DNA of 64,000 nucleotides, taken from positions 248,001 through 312,000 of the forward strand of contig CAYSOF010000004.1 of NCBI GenBank assembly GCA_964432595.1. Direction: 5' to 3'. The position numbers and the translations under genes were made by a program. How positions within the stretch are numbered: position 1 is the stretch's first letter; the number at the start of each line of letters is the position of its first letter. The notes under the pieces are model-generated. The model made no database searches. It was given only the letters and a program-made list of their open reading frames with translations, and was not told the DNA's origin. Origin of the DNA: DASYLJ01 sp964432595. GTDB lineage: Bacteria > Desulfobacterota > Binatia > DP-6. This document shows positions 52,926 to 61,382 of this stretch, piece after piece.

Positions 52926-54527
52926 ATGACGAGGATCGTCGGGCTGGCCGTCGGGATCGCGTTGGTTGCGAACATCGGCGTCTCGCATGCCGCTGACCTG
53001 TCGGTCGCGGCGCGCAAGCTCGTCATCACCGGCAAGGTCGCACCCGGTGGACGCGCGAAGGCGGTGTTCCTGGCAAAGGACCCTGCCATCACCAAAGGAT
53101 CGGGGACCGACACCGCGCAGATCAGCGCCGAGCTCGAGGTGTCGTACGACAGCGCGTCGGGTGTCTTCCTGGCGCCAGCCGGCCCGGATTGGCTCCTGAA
53201 CAAGCCCACGATCGCGAAGTACAAGAACTCGACGGCGCCATCCGACGGTGCCACCAAGACGGCGCAGGTCCGTCCCGGCAAGGTCCTGAAGCTGCTCGCG
53301 AAGAGCTTCGGCGACGTCCCGATCGACATCTCCTCCGCACCGAGCGGCAGCGTCCTCACGGTCTTCACCGTCACGAACGGGGCGGAGACCAACCGGTTCT
53401 GCAGCAGCTTCTCCGCCTGCCGATGGAAAGCGACCGGCGGCGGCACCGGGTACAGCCTCGTCTGCAAGAACGGCGGCCCGGCGGCCTGTCCGCTACCTCC
53501 GACGACCACCACGACGAGCCTGACGACCACGACGTCGACCACGACGTCCACGTCGACCAGCACGTCTTCTTCGACGTCGACGTCGACCAGCACCTCGACG
53601 TCGACGACCTCCACCTCCACGTCGACCTCCACCAGCACATCGACGACAACGAGCACGACCACGTCGACGTCGACGAGCACCACCACGACGACGTCGACGA
53701 GCACCACCACGTCGACGTCGACGAGCACCACCACGACGACGTCCACCACCACATCGACGTCCACCACCACATCGACGTCGACCACCACATCGACGTCCAC
53801 CACCACGACGACGTCCACCACCACCACGACGTCCACCACCACCACGACGTCCACCACCACCACGACGTCCACCACCACGACGACGTCCACCACCACGACG
53901 ACGTCCACCACCACGACGACGTCCACCACCACGACGACGTCCACCTCGACGTCGACCACCACGACGTTGCCCCCGCTCACCGGTCCGGCGGTTCCGCCGA
54001 ACGATGGGAACGTGACCGTCAACGTCGCGGGCGGCAGCGCCGGGGATGTGGGAGGACGGAACGTCACGTTCTCCAGCTTCGTTCCGACCACGACGTGGTC
54101 GCAGCTCTACTGGGGCCCGGCGTCGAACGCGCTGCCGAGGGCCAGCCTCAACAATTCGCTGCAGACCCTGACGTTCAGCGGGATTTCCGGGACGATGGCG
54201 ACCTGGGCGGGGAGCTCGAACTGGACGAACCCGGATACCGGCCTCACTCACTCGGTGCCGATCGAGATGCGCGTCACCATCACGGGTCTCGGTGCTACGC
54301 CCTGGGTGACGTCGGGCAGCGTGAGCGGACTCGATCCGGGTCCTGGGACCGGCATCGGTGCGGTCGTGAACGCCATCTCCCAGGTCGACTTCACGGCGAA
54401 CGTGGCGTTCCTCGCCGACATCCCGACCGACGGCGCTGGGAACTTCATCGCGATCAACACCGTCCGGAACACCGGCGGGTTCACGCTCACCAGCTTCACC
54501 GGCGGATTCTACTCCGCGGCACCATGA
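52926..54527 (+). CDS. Secreted Thr/Ser-repeat protein
   Basis: A 533-residue exported protein. A signal peptide (about 1-22, IVGLAVGIALVANIGVSHA) follows a good ribosome site (AAGGAG, 52915-52920). Domain 1 (about 24-185) is beta-rich with a Cys pair near its end (FCSSFSACRW, CKNGGPAACPLPP). A Thr/Ser linker (about 192-348) is built of TTTTTS and STST repeats, ending TTTTLPP. Domain 2 (about 350-533) is beta-rich without Cys. Such linkers are probably extended or O-glycosylated spacers. Enzymatic function is not visible; a surface adhesin or substrate-binding role is possible. Confidence 0.85.
   Translation: MTRIVGLAVGIALVANIGVSHAADLSVAARKLVITGKVAPGGRAKAVFLAKDPAITKGSGTDTAQISAELEVSYDSASGVFLAPAGPDWLLNKPTIAKYKNSTAPSDGATKTAQVRPGKVLKLLAKSFGDVPIDISSAPSGSVLTVFTVTNGAETNRFCSSFSACRWKATGGGTGYSLVCKNGGPAACPLPPTTTTTSLTTTTSTTTSTSTSTSSSTSTSTSTSTSTTSTSTSTSTSTSTTTSTTTSTSTSTTTTTSTSTTTSTSTSTTTTTSTTTSTSTTTSTSTTTSTSTTTTTSTTTTTSTTTTTSTTTTTSTTTTTSTTTTTSTTTTTSTTTTTSTSTSTTTTLPPLTGPAVPPNDGNVTVNVAGGSAGDVGGRNVTFSSFVPTTTWSQLYWGPASNALPRASLNNSLQTLTFSGISGTMATWAGSSNWTNPDTGLTHSVPIEMRVTITGLGATPWVTSGSVSGLDPGPGTGIGAVVNAISQVDFTANVAFLADIPTDGAGNFIAINTVRNTGGFTLTSFTGGFYSAAP
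53500..53968 (+). repeat. Thr/Ser-coding tandem repeat
   Basis: Imperfect ACG/ACC/TCC codon repeats; in 53740-53940 a unit of 18 nt (ACGACGTCCACCACCACC-like, coding TTSTTT) is nearly perfect. It generates long artificial open frames on both strands (Val/Asp-rich, His/Asp-rich) that should be ignored. Likely to vary in length between strains. Confidence 0.9.
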
Positions 54528-54559
54528 CGTGGCTCGCCCTCGGCGTGCGAACCTGGGCG

Positions 54560-56146
54560 CTACCGCTGCGCCGCAGATCGCTCGCGCACCCGATACAGGA
54601 AGACGCGCGGGCGGAACGCCGCCAGCTGTAGCGTGAATTCGCGGCCCAGCACCTGGTGCGCCGACCGTACGACCGGCGACGCACGGTCGAGCGTCGGGAC
54701 CAGATAGACAGGCCGCCCCGCGCGTAGCAGCTCCCGAACGGTGCCGGTCAGCTCCCGGCCCTGATCAAGGTGGCCGACGGCTGCCAGCACCCACGTGCCG
54801 TCGTCCGCGCTCCAGCGGTCGTATGGTCGCCGCTGCAGGCGGCGAACGTCCGCGCGATGATCGCACAGGCCAAGCGGCAGCCAGAGCCGATCGGTCCCGG
54901 CACGAAACAGCCGCGACATCAGCACCGCGTTGCTGCGCGCGACCAGGACCGCGTCCTGCTCGACGTGATCCGAAACGAAGCGGAGCGCCTCGATCTCCCA
55001 CAGCGGTGGATCGGGCGGATCGAACGCACGCGGCGTCGTCGCCGGAATGGCGACGGCCGCGAGCGCGAGCAGCGTCGCGCCAAAGCGGACGAGACGCGGC
55101 GCAGCCGGCGCCACGGTCAACGCCCCGACGGCGAGCACCAACGGCACCGCCGGCAGGAGGAAGCGGTTCCATTGCCAGAAGAAGGGCAGGTAGAGCGCGA
55201 GCAGGACGGCCGTCATGCCCAGCGCGACGATCACGAGCGCCCGCGCGAGACCGCCGCGACGCCACCCCAGGATCGCGCCGCCGATCACAAGGATGGGAAC
55301 CGGCCACGGGTACAGCTCGCGCAGGCCGGCGAGCTCGCGCAGGTAGAAGCGGAGGTTGCTCTGGCCGCCGCCGCTCAGCGCCTCGTCGACGACGTATCGC
55401 CACGCGAAGAACTGGCCGACGACCCAATAGCCGTACCCGCTCGAGAACGGCGATCCGAACTGGTGGTAGCCGTAGGCGAGCGTCGGCAGGAGGCCCACGC
55501 CCACACCGGCGACCAACGCGGCGAGGCGCCTCCACGCCGATCGGGTCAGGCCCTGGTCGACGAGGAGCGCGACGGCCACGGGCACGACGAGCGGCACGAT
55601 CGTGGGGCGGAGCAACGCCGAGAGACCGAACGAGGCACCCACGATGGCCCAGCCGCGCACACCCGCGTTCCGCCGGAGGCACGCGAGGGCGGCCACGGCC
55701 AGCGCCGTCACCACCGTGGCGGCCGGCACGTCGCTCATCACGGCCTGCGACCAGCGCACGTGAAGCGGGCTGACCGCGAGCATCACGCTGGCCAACAGCG
55801 CCCCCGCGACCCCGCTCGTGAGCGCCGCGAGCCGCCACGCGACGATCAGGCCGAGGGCGGCGAACGCCTGGACGGTCCAGATCCCCGCGCCGTGCCGGCC
55901 GCCGCCGAGCCACATCGCCGGGACCATCGTGACCGAGAATCCGGGCGGATACCGCGGCGGATAGCGCCCGCCATCGAAGATGAGGTAGTAGCCGCGGCCC
56001 TCGGCGAGGTTGCGGGCACCCTCCTCGTACTCGAGAGCATCGGGCCGCGGCCGCAGGTCCTCGACGGCCTCGGGTGTCGTCCATCGTAGCCACGCCCCGA
56101 GGACGACGACGCCCAGCAGCACCGCGTACGCGAGGCCACGAACCAT
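54560..56146 (-). CDS. GT39/ArnT-like membrane glycosyltransferase
   Basis: A 528-residue polytopic protein with about 11-12 helices. The N-terminal loop after helix 1 has PDALEYEEGARNLAEGRGYY, with acidic residues as in the catalytic loop of dolichyl/undecaprenyl-phosphate sugar transferases (GT39/GT83). WSQAVMSDVPAATVV is typical of the third helix region. The C-terminal soluble domain (about 375-520) ends basic. It transfers a sugar from a polyprenyl-phosphate donor to lipid or protein. It converges with the Thr-rich secreted protein; O-glycosylation of that linker is an attractive but untested link. Confidence 0.87.
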   Translation of the reverse strand: MVRGLAYAVLLGVVVLGAWLRWTTPEAVEDLRPRPDALEYEEGARNLAEGRGYYLIFDGGRYPPRYPPGFSVTMVPAMWLGGGRHGAGIWTVQAFAALGLIVAWRLAALTSGVAGALLASVMLAVSPLHVRWSQAVMSDVPAATVVTALAVAALACLRRNAGVRGWAIVGASFGLSALLRPTIVPLVVPVAVALLVDQGLTRSAWRRLAALVAGVGVGLLPTLAYGYHQFGSPFSSGYGYWVVGQFFAWRYVVDEALSGGGQSNLRFYLRELAGLRELYPWPVPILVIGGAILGWRRGGLARALVIVALGMTAVLLALYLPFFWQWNRFLLPAVPLVLAVGALTVAPAAPRLVRFGATLLALAAVAIPATTPRAFDPPDPPLWEIEALRFVSDHVEQDAVLVARSNAVLMSRLFRAGTDRLWLPLGLCDHRADVRRLQRRPYDRWSADDGTWVLAAVGHLDQGRELTGTVRELLRAGRPVYLVPTLDRASPVVRSAHQVLGREFTLQLAAFRPRVFLYRVRERSAAQR

Positions 56147-56199
56147 CCACGCGAGTGACTAGCGCAATCGCGGTAGATGGGGGAACCGCCGGCGAGCCG

Positions 56200-56484
56200 T
56201 CAGGCCGCCGATGCCGATCCGGTCCCGGACCGCCCGGGTGTCGTCAGTCGTGGCCGGCCGCGTCGGCTTCGGCGCGGGAGCAGGCCGCGAATGGTCAGGA
56301 TGGCACCGGCGGTCTCGACGTCGAGGTCGTGATGCGCGAGGTCGGCGAGCCGGAGGCCGCCGAGCGTTCCGATCGGGTTCAGCGTCACGCCGCGCGCGAT
56401 CGTGATCGCCCCGATGGCGACCGTCATCCGCGGGGCGATGCCCGCGTCACGCGTCTCGAACACCAGATCGAACGAAACCCGCAT
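56200..56484 (-). CDS. Small hypothetical protein
   Basis: A 94-residue frame with a good ribosome site (GGAGGG) before the ATG at 56484. The first 65 residues (RVSFDLVFETRDAGIAPRMT and a beta-rich stretch) look like a folded protein; the last 25 are Arg/Ser-rich. No family recognised. It follows the HEWGTF-type protein by 99 nt in the same direction. Confidence 0.55.
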   Translation of the reverse strand: MRVSFDLVFETRDAGIAPRMTVAIGAITIARGVTLNPIGTLGGLRLADLAHHDLDVETAGAILTIRGLLPRRSRRGRPRLTTPGRSGTGSASAA

Positions 56485-56583
56485 CGACCCTCCGCACCTC
56501 GTTGCTGCGTCCGCCCCCCTTAGCGATATCGACGGCGCATTCCAATCCCGCTTTCCAGGGAGCTCGATACGTTCCGAGCCGAC

Positions 56584-57492
56584 TCACAGCAGCTCGGCGC
56601 GGCCGACGAGCACCCGCACCACGACGTCCGGCGCCGGCGAGATCCGGAGTGGAAGGACCTCGTCGGTGAAGGCCCGCGGCACCACGTAGAGGACGCGCAC
56701 GCCGTCCGCCGACCACGTGTCACGCCACGTATCGATCATCGCTCGGGCCTCGGCCTCGTATAGGCCCTCGGCCACCAGGAGCGTCGCCAGGTCGGCCTCG
56801 AAAGCGAGGCGCGTATCGACGCCGGCCGGCGGCCGCGGCACCGCCGTGTCGCCCGGCCCGACCTCCTGCGTACGGTGGCCGAGCACGTCGCCACGTCGCT
56901 CGACGACCACCACGCGACGAATCGACGACGTCGCCACGACGACGTCGTCGCCGGCCAGGCGCGCCGCGAGCGGCAGGTCGAACGTCCCGACGCCACGATA
57001 GAAGAGGAACTTCTCGTGCTGCGTCTTGCCGTTGTAGCGGCAGCGGACGACGTCGGCGTCGGTGTTGCGCGCGGCGTAGTAGTGGCTCGGCAGGCCTTCG
57101 TCGGGCAGCGCGACCGTCGCGCCCGGAAGGATCGTCACCTTCGGCCACCGGAGGCCGTCGCGCGTGCGCTTCACCCGCGGGTACCACTCCGACATGATGC
57201 CGCTCGGGAAGTCGACGTCGACCGACACCGTCGTGCGCGCATCGCCGTAGAAATAGAGGACCGGCGTCTCCATGCGGACGTTGCCCTCGACGAACTGCTT
57301 CGGCATGCGCTGATTCTGGTAGACGAACCGTGGCAAGTCGGTCGTCTCCGAGAGCGGGTTCCAGCGTTGCGCGACGCCGTCGGCGTCGTGGCGCGAGGTG
57401 AACGTCCCCCATTCGTGGACGGTGATCGCACCGGCCGCCGTCGCGACCATCAGCACCGTGGTCAGAGCGAACGCGAGCAGCCTGGTGGACAT
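56584..57492 (-). CDS. Exported HEWGTF-motif protein, unknown
   Basis: A 302-residue protein with a signal peptide (about 1-22, LLAFALTTVLMVATAAGA) directly followed by ITVHEWGTFTSRHDADG and TDLPRFVYQNQRMPK, a sequence style I recall from hypothetical secreted proteins of planctomycetes and Binatota-type genomes. The body is beta-rich; no Cys pattern or catalytic triad is evident. ATG at 57492 preferred over the longer frame to 57570 because it starts the signal peptide. It is divergent from the P450 gene by 76 nt. Confidence 0.8.
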   Translation of the reverse strand: MSTRLLAFALTTVLMVATAAGAITVHEWGTFTSRHDADGVAQRWNPLSETTDLPRFVYQNQRMPKQFVEGNVRMETPVLYFYGDARTTVSVDVDFPSGIMSEWYPRVKRTRDGLRWPKVTILPGATVALPDEGLPSHYYAARNTDADVVRCRYNGKTQHEKFLFYRGVGTFDLPLAARLAGDDVVVATSSIRRVVVVERRGDVLGHRTQEVGPGDTAVPRPPAGVDTRLAFEADLATLLVAEGLYEAEARAMIDTWRDTWSADGVRVLYVVPRAFTDEVLPLRISPAPDVVVRVLVGRAELL

Positions 57493-57568
57493 GAGGACCC
57501 CCTCGGTTCGACCATCATAGACGCGCAGACAGTCGCGACGAAAGCAGAATCTCGGCAGATTGTGGGGC

Positions 57569-58765
57569 ATGGCCCACGTCGACCTGCTGGACCTCGCGAG
57601 CTATGCCGACGGTCCGCCGCACGCGCAGTTTCGCCAGCTGCGCCACGACGATCCGATCCATTGGCACCCCGAGCCGGACGGCCCCGGGTTCTGGGCCGTC
57701 ACGCGGCACGCCGACGTCGTGACGGTGTCGCGCGACACCGCGACGTACTCGTCGGCCGCCGGCGGCACGACGGTCGCCGACCTGCCGCCCGACTTCCTCG
57801 CCATGGTGCGGCTCATGATGCTCAACATGGACCCGCCGCAGCACACGGCGATCCGTGGGATCGTGAACCGCGGCTTCACCCCGCGGCGCATCGCGGACCT
57901 GCGGGCCCGCGTCGTGACGCTCGCCCGCCAGATCGTCGACGTCGTCGCGCCGCTGGGCGCCTGCGACTTCGTCGCCGACGTGGCCGGCGAGCTGCCGTCG
58001 TACATGATCGCCGAGCTGGTGGGCATCCCGCTCGACGACGGCCGCCTGCTGTATCGACTCACCGAGCGGATGCACACCGCGACCCCCACGCCGGAAGGGC
58101 AGATGGACGTGCTGGCCGCGATCGGCGAGATGATGGCCTACTCGGCCGCGCTCCGGACGGCGAAGCGGGAGCGGCCCGGCGACGATCTCGCGAGCGTCCT
58201 CCTCGCCGCCGAGGTCGACGGCGCGCGGCTCAGCGACACGGAGTTCGACCTCTTCTTCATGCTCCTGATCAACGCGGGCGGCGACACCACTCGCAACCTC
58301 GTCGCCGGCGGCATGCTGGCCCTGATCGATCATCCGGCGGAGCGCGCCCGGCTCACCGCCGACCGTTCGCTGTTCCCGACGGCCATCGAGGAGATGCTGC
58401 GCTGGTGCTCGCCCGTCGTGCACTTCCGGCGGACCGCCACGCGCGACACGACGCTCGGCGGCCGGACGATTCGTGCGGGCGACAAGGTCGTCGTCTTCTA
58501 CGGCGCCGCCAACCGTGACGAAGCGGTGTTCCTCGACGCCGACCGCTTCGACGTCGGCCGCACGCCGAACGACCACGTCGCCTTCGGCGGCGGCGGGGCG
58601 CACTTCTGTCTGGGCGCGCACCTGGCCCGCCTGGAAACGCGCGCGCTGTTCGACGAGGTGCTGACGCGGCTGCCCGACCTGGCGCTCGCCGGCCCCGTCG
58701 TGTGGCTCCCGTCGAACTTCGTCAACGGTCCGAAGTCGATGCCGGTGCGCTTCACGCCCGCGTGA
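57569..58765 (+). CDS. Cytochrome P450
   Basis: A 398-residue soluble bacterial P450. The I-helix oxygen-binding motif is LINAGGDTTRN, the K-helix ExxR is IEEMLRW, and the heme-thiolate loop is FGGGGAHFCLGAHLARLE with the axial Cys. MLNMDPPQHTAIRGIVNRGFTP is the usual C-helix region. The ATG at 57569 is preferred to an in-frame TTG three codons upstream. No ferredoxin or reductase lies next to it; the substrate is unknown (family resembles CYP107/CYP125-like terpene, steroid or fatty-acid hydroxylases). Confidence 0.94.
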   Translation: MAHVDLLDLASYADGPPHAQFRQLRHDDPIHWHPEPDGPGFWAVTRHADVVTVSRDTATYSSAAGGTTVADLPPDFLAMVRLMMLNMDPPQHTAIRGIVNRGFTPRRIADLRARVVTLARQIVDVVAPLGACDFVADVAGELPSYMIAELVGIPLDDGRLLYRLTERMHTATPTPEGQMDVLAAIGEMMAYSAALRTAKRERPGDDLASVLLAAEVDGARLSDTEFDLFFMLLINAGGDTTRNLVAGGMLALIDHPAERARLTADRSLFPTAIEEMLRWCSPVVHFRRTATRDTTLGGRTIRAGDKVVVFYGAANRDEAVFLDADRFDVGRTPNDHVAFGGGGAHFCLGAHLARLETRALFDEVLTRLPDLALAGPVVWLPSNFVNGPKSMPVRFTPA

Positions 58766-58920
58766 CGCGCGTCGCCGCGACGCCATCGTCTTGAACGCGC
58801 GCGAGCGCCGGTGGTAGCCGTGGCTCGACGAAGGAGGGCTCGTGTCGACGTCGCTCGTCCCATCGGTGCCATGATGCTCGCGATCGTTTTCGCCAGGACG
58901 TCGCCGGCCCAGCTCGCGCG

Positions 58921-59526
58921 GTGAGCATCTCCGTCACGGCGAGCGAGCGGCACTTGGGACCCGCGCTGCTCGCGACCGTTCGCCACCCATCCGCGCTGTT
59001 CGCGCGGCTCGCGGCGTCGCCGGAGCCCGCGCTCGGGCGGAACGCCGTGCTGCTCGTCGGCGTCGTGTGGGCGGCGCTGAGCCTGCTGCTCTTCGCCGGC
59101 GGCTACCGCCCGAGCCGTGGCGTCGCGTTCATCCCGCACGCGCAGCACTACCTCTGGCAGGCCGTTCTGCTGCCGTCGTTGCTCGTCTTCGGGTGGCTCG
59201 TCGGCGCGGGCGTCGCCGATGCCGCCGCGCGGGCGCTCGGCGGGCGCGCGGCGCTCGCGGCCCTGCGTTCGACGCTTGGGCTGGCGTGGGCGGTGCCGAT
59301 CGGGTTGCTCTTCGTGGTCCCCGACCTGGCGGTCGTGGTGACCCGTGGCCACGCCGCAATCGCGGCGGCGATGCCGTGGTACGCGCCCGCGGCGCTGCTC
59401 TGGGCGTGCGCGCTCGGGCATCTCGCCGTACGCGCCTCGACCGGCCTTCCGCCGCTCCCGGCGGCCCTCGCCGTCGTGGCGGCCTATGCGACGCAGGGCC
59501 TCGTCATCTCGCTCGTCGTGCGCTGA
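58921..59526 (+). CDS. Yip1-like five-TM membrane protein
   Basis: A 201-residue protein with about five membrane helices. The opening TVRHPSALFARLAASPEP is typical of Yip1-domain proteins, which start with a P-x-x-x-F-x-x-L segment before the first helix. Start is a GTG at 58921; the ATG-less N terminus and a 155-nt gap before it make the exact start uncertain. No function is known for bacterial members. Confidence 0.72.
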   Translation: MSISVTASERHLGPALLATVRHPSALFARLAASPEPALGRNAVLLVGVVWAALSLLLFAGGYRPSRGVAFIPHAQHYLWQAVLLPSLLVFGWLVGAGVADAAARALGGRAALAALRSTLGLAWAVPIGLLFVVPDLAVVVTRGHAAIAAAMPWYAPAALLWACALGHLAVRASTGLPPLPAALAVVAAYATQGLVISLVVR

Positions 59527-59573
59527 GGCCAGCCTGCTTGTGTGCCGGCGCGCAGCGCGTCTAAGTGGTCGCC

Positions 59574-59975
59574 ATGGACATCAGCAAGCTGGTCACGGCG
59601 CTGCTTTCCGAGATGAAGGCGATCTCGGCGTCCGAGACCGTCGTCGGCAAGCCGATCCGGGTCGGCGAGGCCACCGTGATCCCCGTCAACCGGCTGAGCC
59701 TCGGCTTCGGGCTCGGCGGCGGCGGCGGGAACGGCAACGGGAGCGACGGCGCGTCGATGGCCGGCGGCGGTGTCACCATCCAGCCCCTGGCGTTCATCGT
59801 CGTCGACACCGAGGGGCACGCGCACCTGCTGTCCGTCAGCGGCAGGACGGACTCGCCGCTGATCCGCGCCATCGAGATGCTGCCGGAGGTGGCGAGCACG
59901 ATCGCGGAACGCGGCGGCCGCCTGCTGCGCAAGTCCGACGACGCCGAGCCGATCGAGCACCCGAAGAAGCGGTGA
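59574..59975 (+). CDS. GerW/YtfJ family protein
   Basis: A 133-residue protein of the GerW (spore protein YtfJ) family. The block GKPIRVGEATVIPVNRLSLG is diagnostic, followed by a glycine-rich loop (GLGGGGGNGNG), and VTIQPLAFIVVDTEG. ATG at 59574 (an in-frame GTG is three codons upstream). It overlaps the next gene as GTGA. In Firmicutes these proteins are spore-associated, but no sporulation genes are seen here, so another role is likely. Confidence 0.93.
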   Translation: MDISKLVTALLSEMKAISASETVVGKPIRVGEATVIPVNRLSLGFGLGGGGGNGNGSDGASMAGGGVTIQPLAFIVVDTEGHAHLLSVSGRTDSPLIRAIEMLPEVASTIAERGGRLLRKSDDAEPIEHPKKR

Positions 59976-60610
59976 CCGTCGTCGTCGCGGGAGCGATCGC
60001 GGCACTGCTGCTCGCGAGCGCGTGGCTGTTGCTGACGCCCCTCGTCGTCGCGGGCTCGGTCGCGGGCGACCTGCACGACGGCGTCGACGCCGACCTCCGG
60101 CTCCGCTTCGCACCGCTCGTGCTCCACGTGCATGGGCGGCGGCGCGTCGACGTGACGGTCGCCGGCATGCGGCTCCCGCGGCGTGCAGGAGGCGCGCCAC
60201 GTACGACCCGGCGTCGCGCATCGCGCGGTCCCGACCGATGGCCGGTCGCCGACCTCGTGCGGTTCGCGGTGCGCCACCGCCGCGCGCTGGGCGTCCGTCG
60301 GCTCGACGGCGAGGTGCGATACGGCTTCGAAGACCCGGCGCTGACGGGCCAGGTCCACGGCCTCCTTTCGGCGGCGCGCCCGTTGTTCGAGCCGCCCGCA
60401 CGGCTGACGCTGCTGGCCGACTGGTCGATGCAGGACGTCCTCGCCGGGCGCGTCGACGTGGAGCTCTCGGTCCGCATCGGCCGCCTCGGGCTGCCGCTCG
60501 CGTGGCTGCTGCTCAGCCGATCCGCACGACGCCGGCGAGCGCGAGGACGCCGACCACCAGCGCCAGGGCGATCCGATACCAGCCGAACGGCGTCAGCCCG
60601 CGCCGCGTGA
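59972..60610 (+). CDS. DUF2953-like membrane protein
   Basis: A 212-residue protein, GTG start overlapping gerW by 4 nt. One N-terminal helix (about 3-25), then VRRLDGEVRYGFEDPALTGQVHG, the signature segment of DUF2953, then LTLLADWSMQDVLAGRVDVEL. In Bacillus the DUF2953 protein YtfI is encoded beside YtfJ, supporting the assignment. The last 98 nt overlap the convergent uppP; the tail residues there are Arg-rich and probably not conserved. Confidence 0.78.
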   Translation: MTVVVAGAIAALLLASAWLLLTPLVVAGSVAGDLHDGVDADLRLRFAPLVLHVHGRRRVDVTVAGMRLPRRAGGAPRTTRRRASRGPDRWPVADLVRFAVRHRRALGVRRLDGEVRYGFEDPALTGQVHGLLSAARPLFEPPARLTLLADWSMQDVLAGRVDVELSVRIGRLGLPLAWLLLSRSARRRRARGRRPPAPGRSDTSRTASARAA

Positions 60611-61367
60611 GGAAGCCGACGAGCCAATGGACGGCGAGAGCGGCCGACACGGTCGCCACCGCGATCCCGAGCGCGACGGGTCCCGCGCCGAGTTGCTCGA
60701 ACAGGTTGGGCGTGCCCGCCTCGTGCGCCGCCACCAGGTTCTTCGCGAGCTTGTAGGCGCACGCGCTGCCGAGCGTCGGCAGCCCGAGCAGGAACGAGAA
60801 CTCCGCCGCTGCCGCTGGGCGCAGCCCGAGCAGCGTGCCGCCGCCGATCGTCATCATCGAGCGCGACGTGCCCGGCCACATCGCGACCATCTGGAAGCAG
60901 CCGATGCCGAACGCCTGCGCCCACGAGATCTCCTCGACGGGCGCGCCGGCATCGCCGTGGCCGTGCCGCCGATCGAGCCAGATCATCCACAGGCCGCCCG
61001 CCGCGAGCGCGAACAGCACCGGCGCCGCGTGGAAGAGGTTCGCCTCGATCGCGTCGTCGAGGACCGGACCCGCCATCGCCGCGGGCAGGAACGCCAGGAG
61101 TATCTGTCCGAGGAGCCGCCGTCCGGCCGGGTCCTGGCCGAGCACGCCGCGGATCATCTGCGCGACGCGCGCGCGGTAGAGGCCGAGCACGGCGAGGATC
61201 GCGCCGCCCTGGATCACGATGCCGAACGCGTCGATCGCCGACTTGCGCGACGGATCGTCGAGGCCGAGCAGCCACGACGCCAGGATCAGATGCCCCGTCG
61301 AGCTGACCGGAAGGTACTCCGTGATCCCCTCGACCAGCCCCAAAATGACCGCCTGCCACCACGTCAT
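60513..61367 (-). CDS. uppP: Undecaprenyl-diphosphatase UppP
   Basis: A 284-residue, eight-helix phosphatase that recycles undecaprenyl pyrophosphate for wall and surface-glycan synthesis. Catalytic motifs are GITEYLPVSSTGHLIL and WPGTSRSMMTIGGG. Length is normal. It lies 15 nt after the SGNH hydrolase gene in the same direction and may be part of the clpP-SGNH-uppP run. Confidence 0.95.
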   Translation of the reverse strand: MTWWQAVILGLVEGITEYLPVSSTGHLILASWLLGLDDPSRKSAIDAFGIVIQGGAILAVLGLYRARVAQMIRGVLGQDPAGRRLLGQILLAFLPAAMAGPVLDDAIEANLFHAAPVLFALAAGGLWMIWLDRRHGHGDAGAPVEEISWAQAFGIGCFQMVAMWPGTSRSMMTIGGGTLLGLRPAAAAEFSFLLGLPTLGSACAYKLAKNLVAAHEAGTPNLFEQLGAGPVALGIAVATVSAALAVHWLVGFLTRRGLTPFGWYRIALALVVGVLALAGVVRIG

Positions 61368-61382
61368 CCCCGACCTCCGAGC

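Noticed and set aside
53500..53968. Repeat region considered as a CRISPR array or minisatellite locus
   Set aside because: Units are codon-phased, without spacers, and encode a Thr/Ser linker in a signal-peptide protein.
52877..54091. 404-aa Val/Asp repeat protein on the minus strand
   Set aside because: Direct antisense product of the Thr-codon repeats; no ribosome site or other domain.
53189..54631. His/Asp-rich 480-aa metal-binding-like frame
   Set aside because: Frame-shifted reading of the same Thr-coding repeat; the metal-binding appearance is an artefact.
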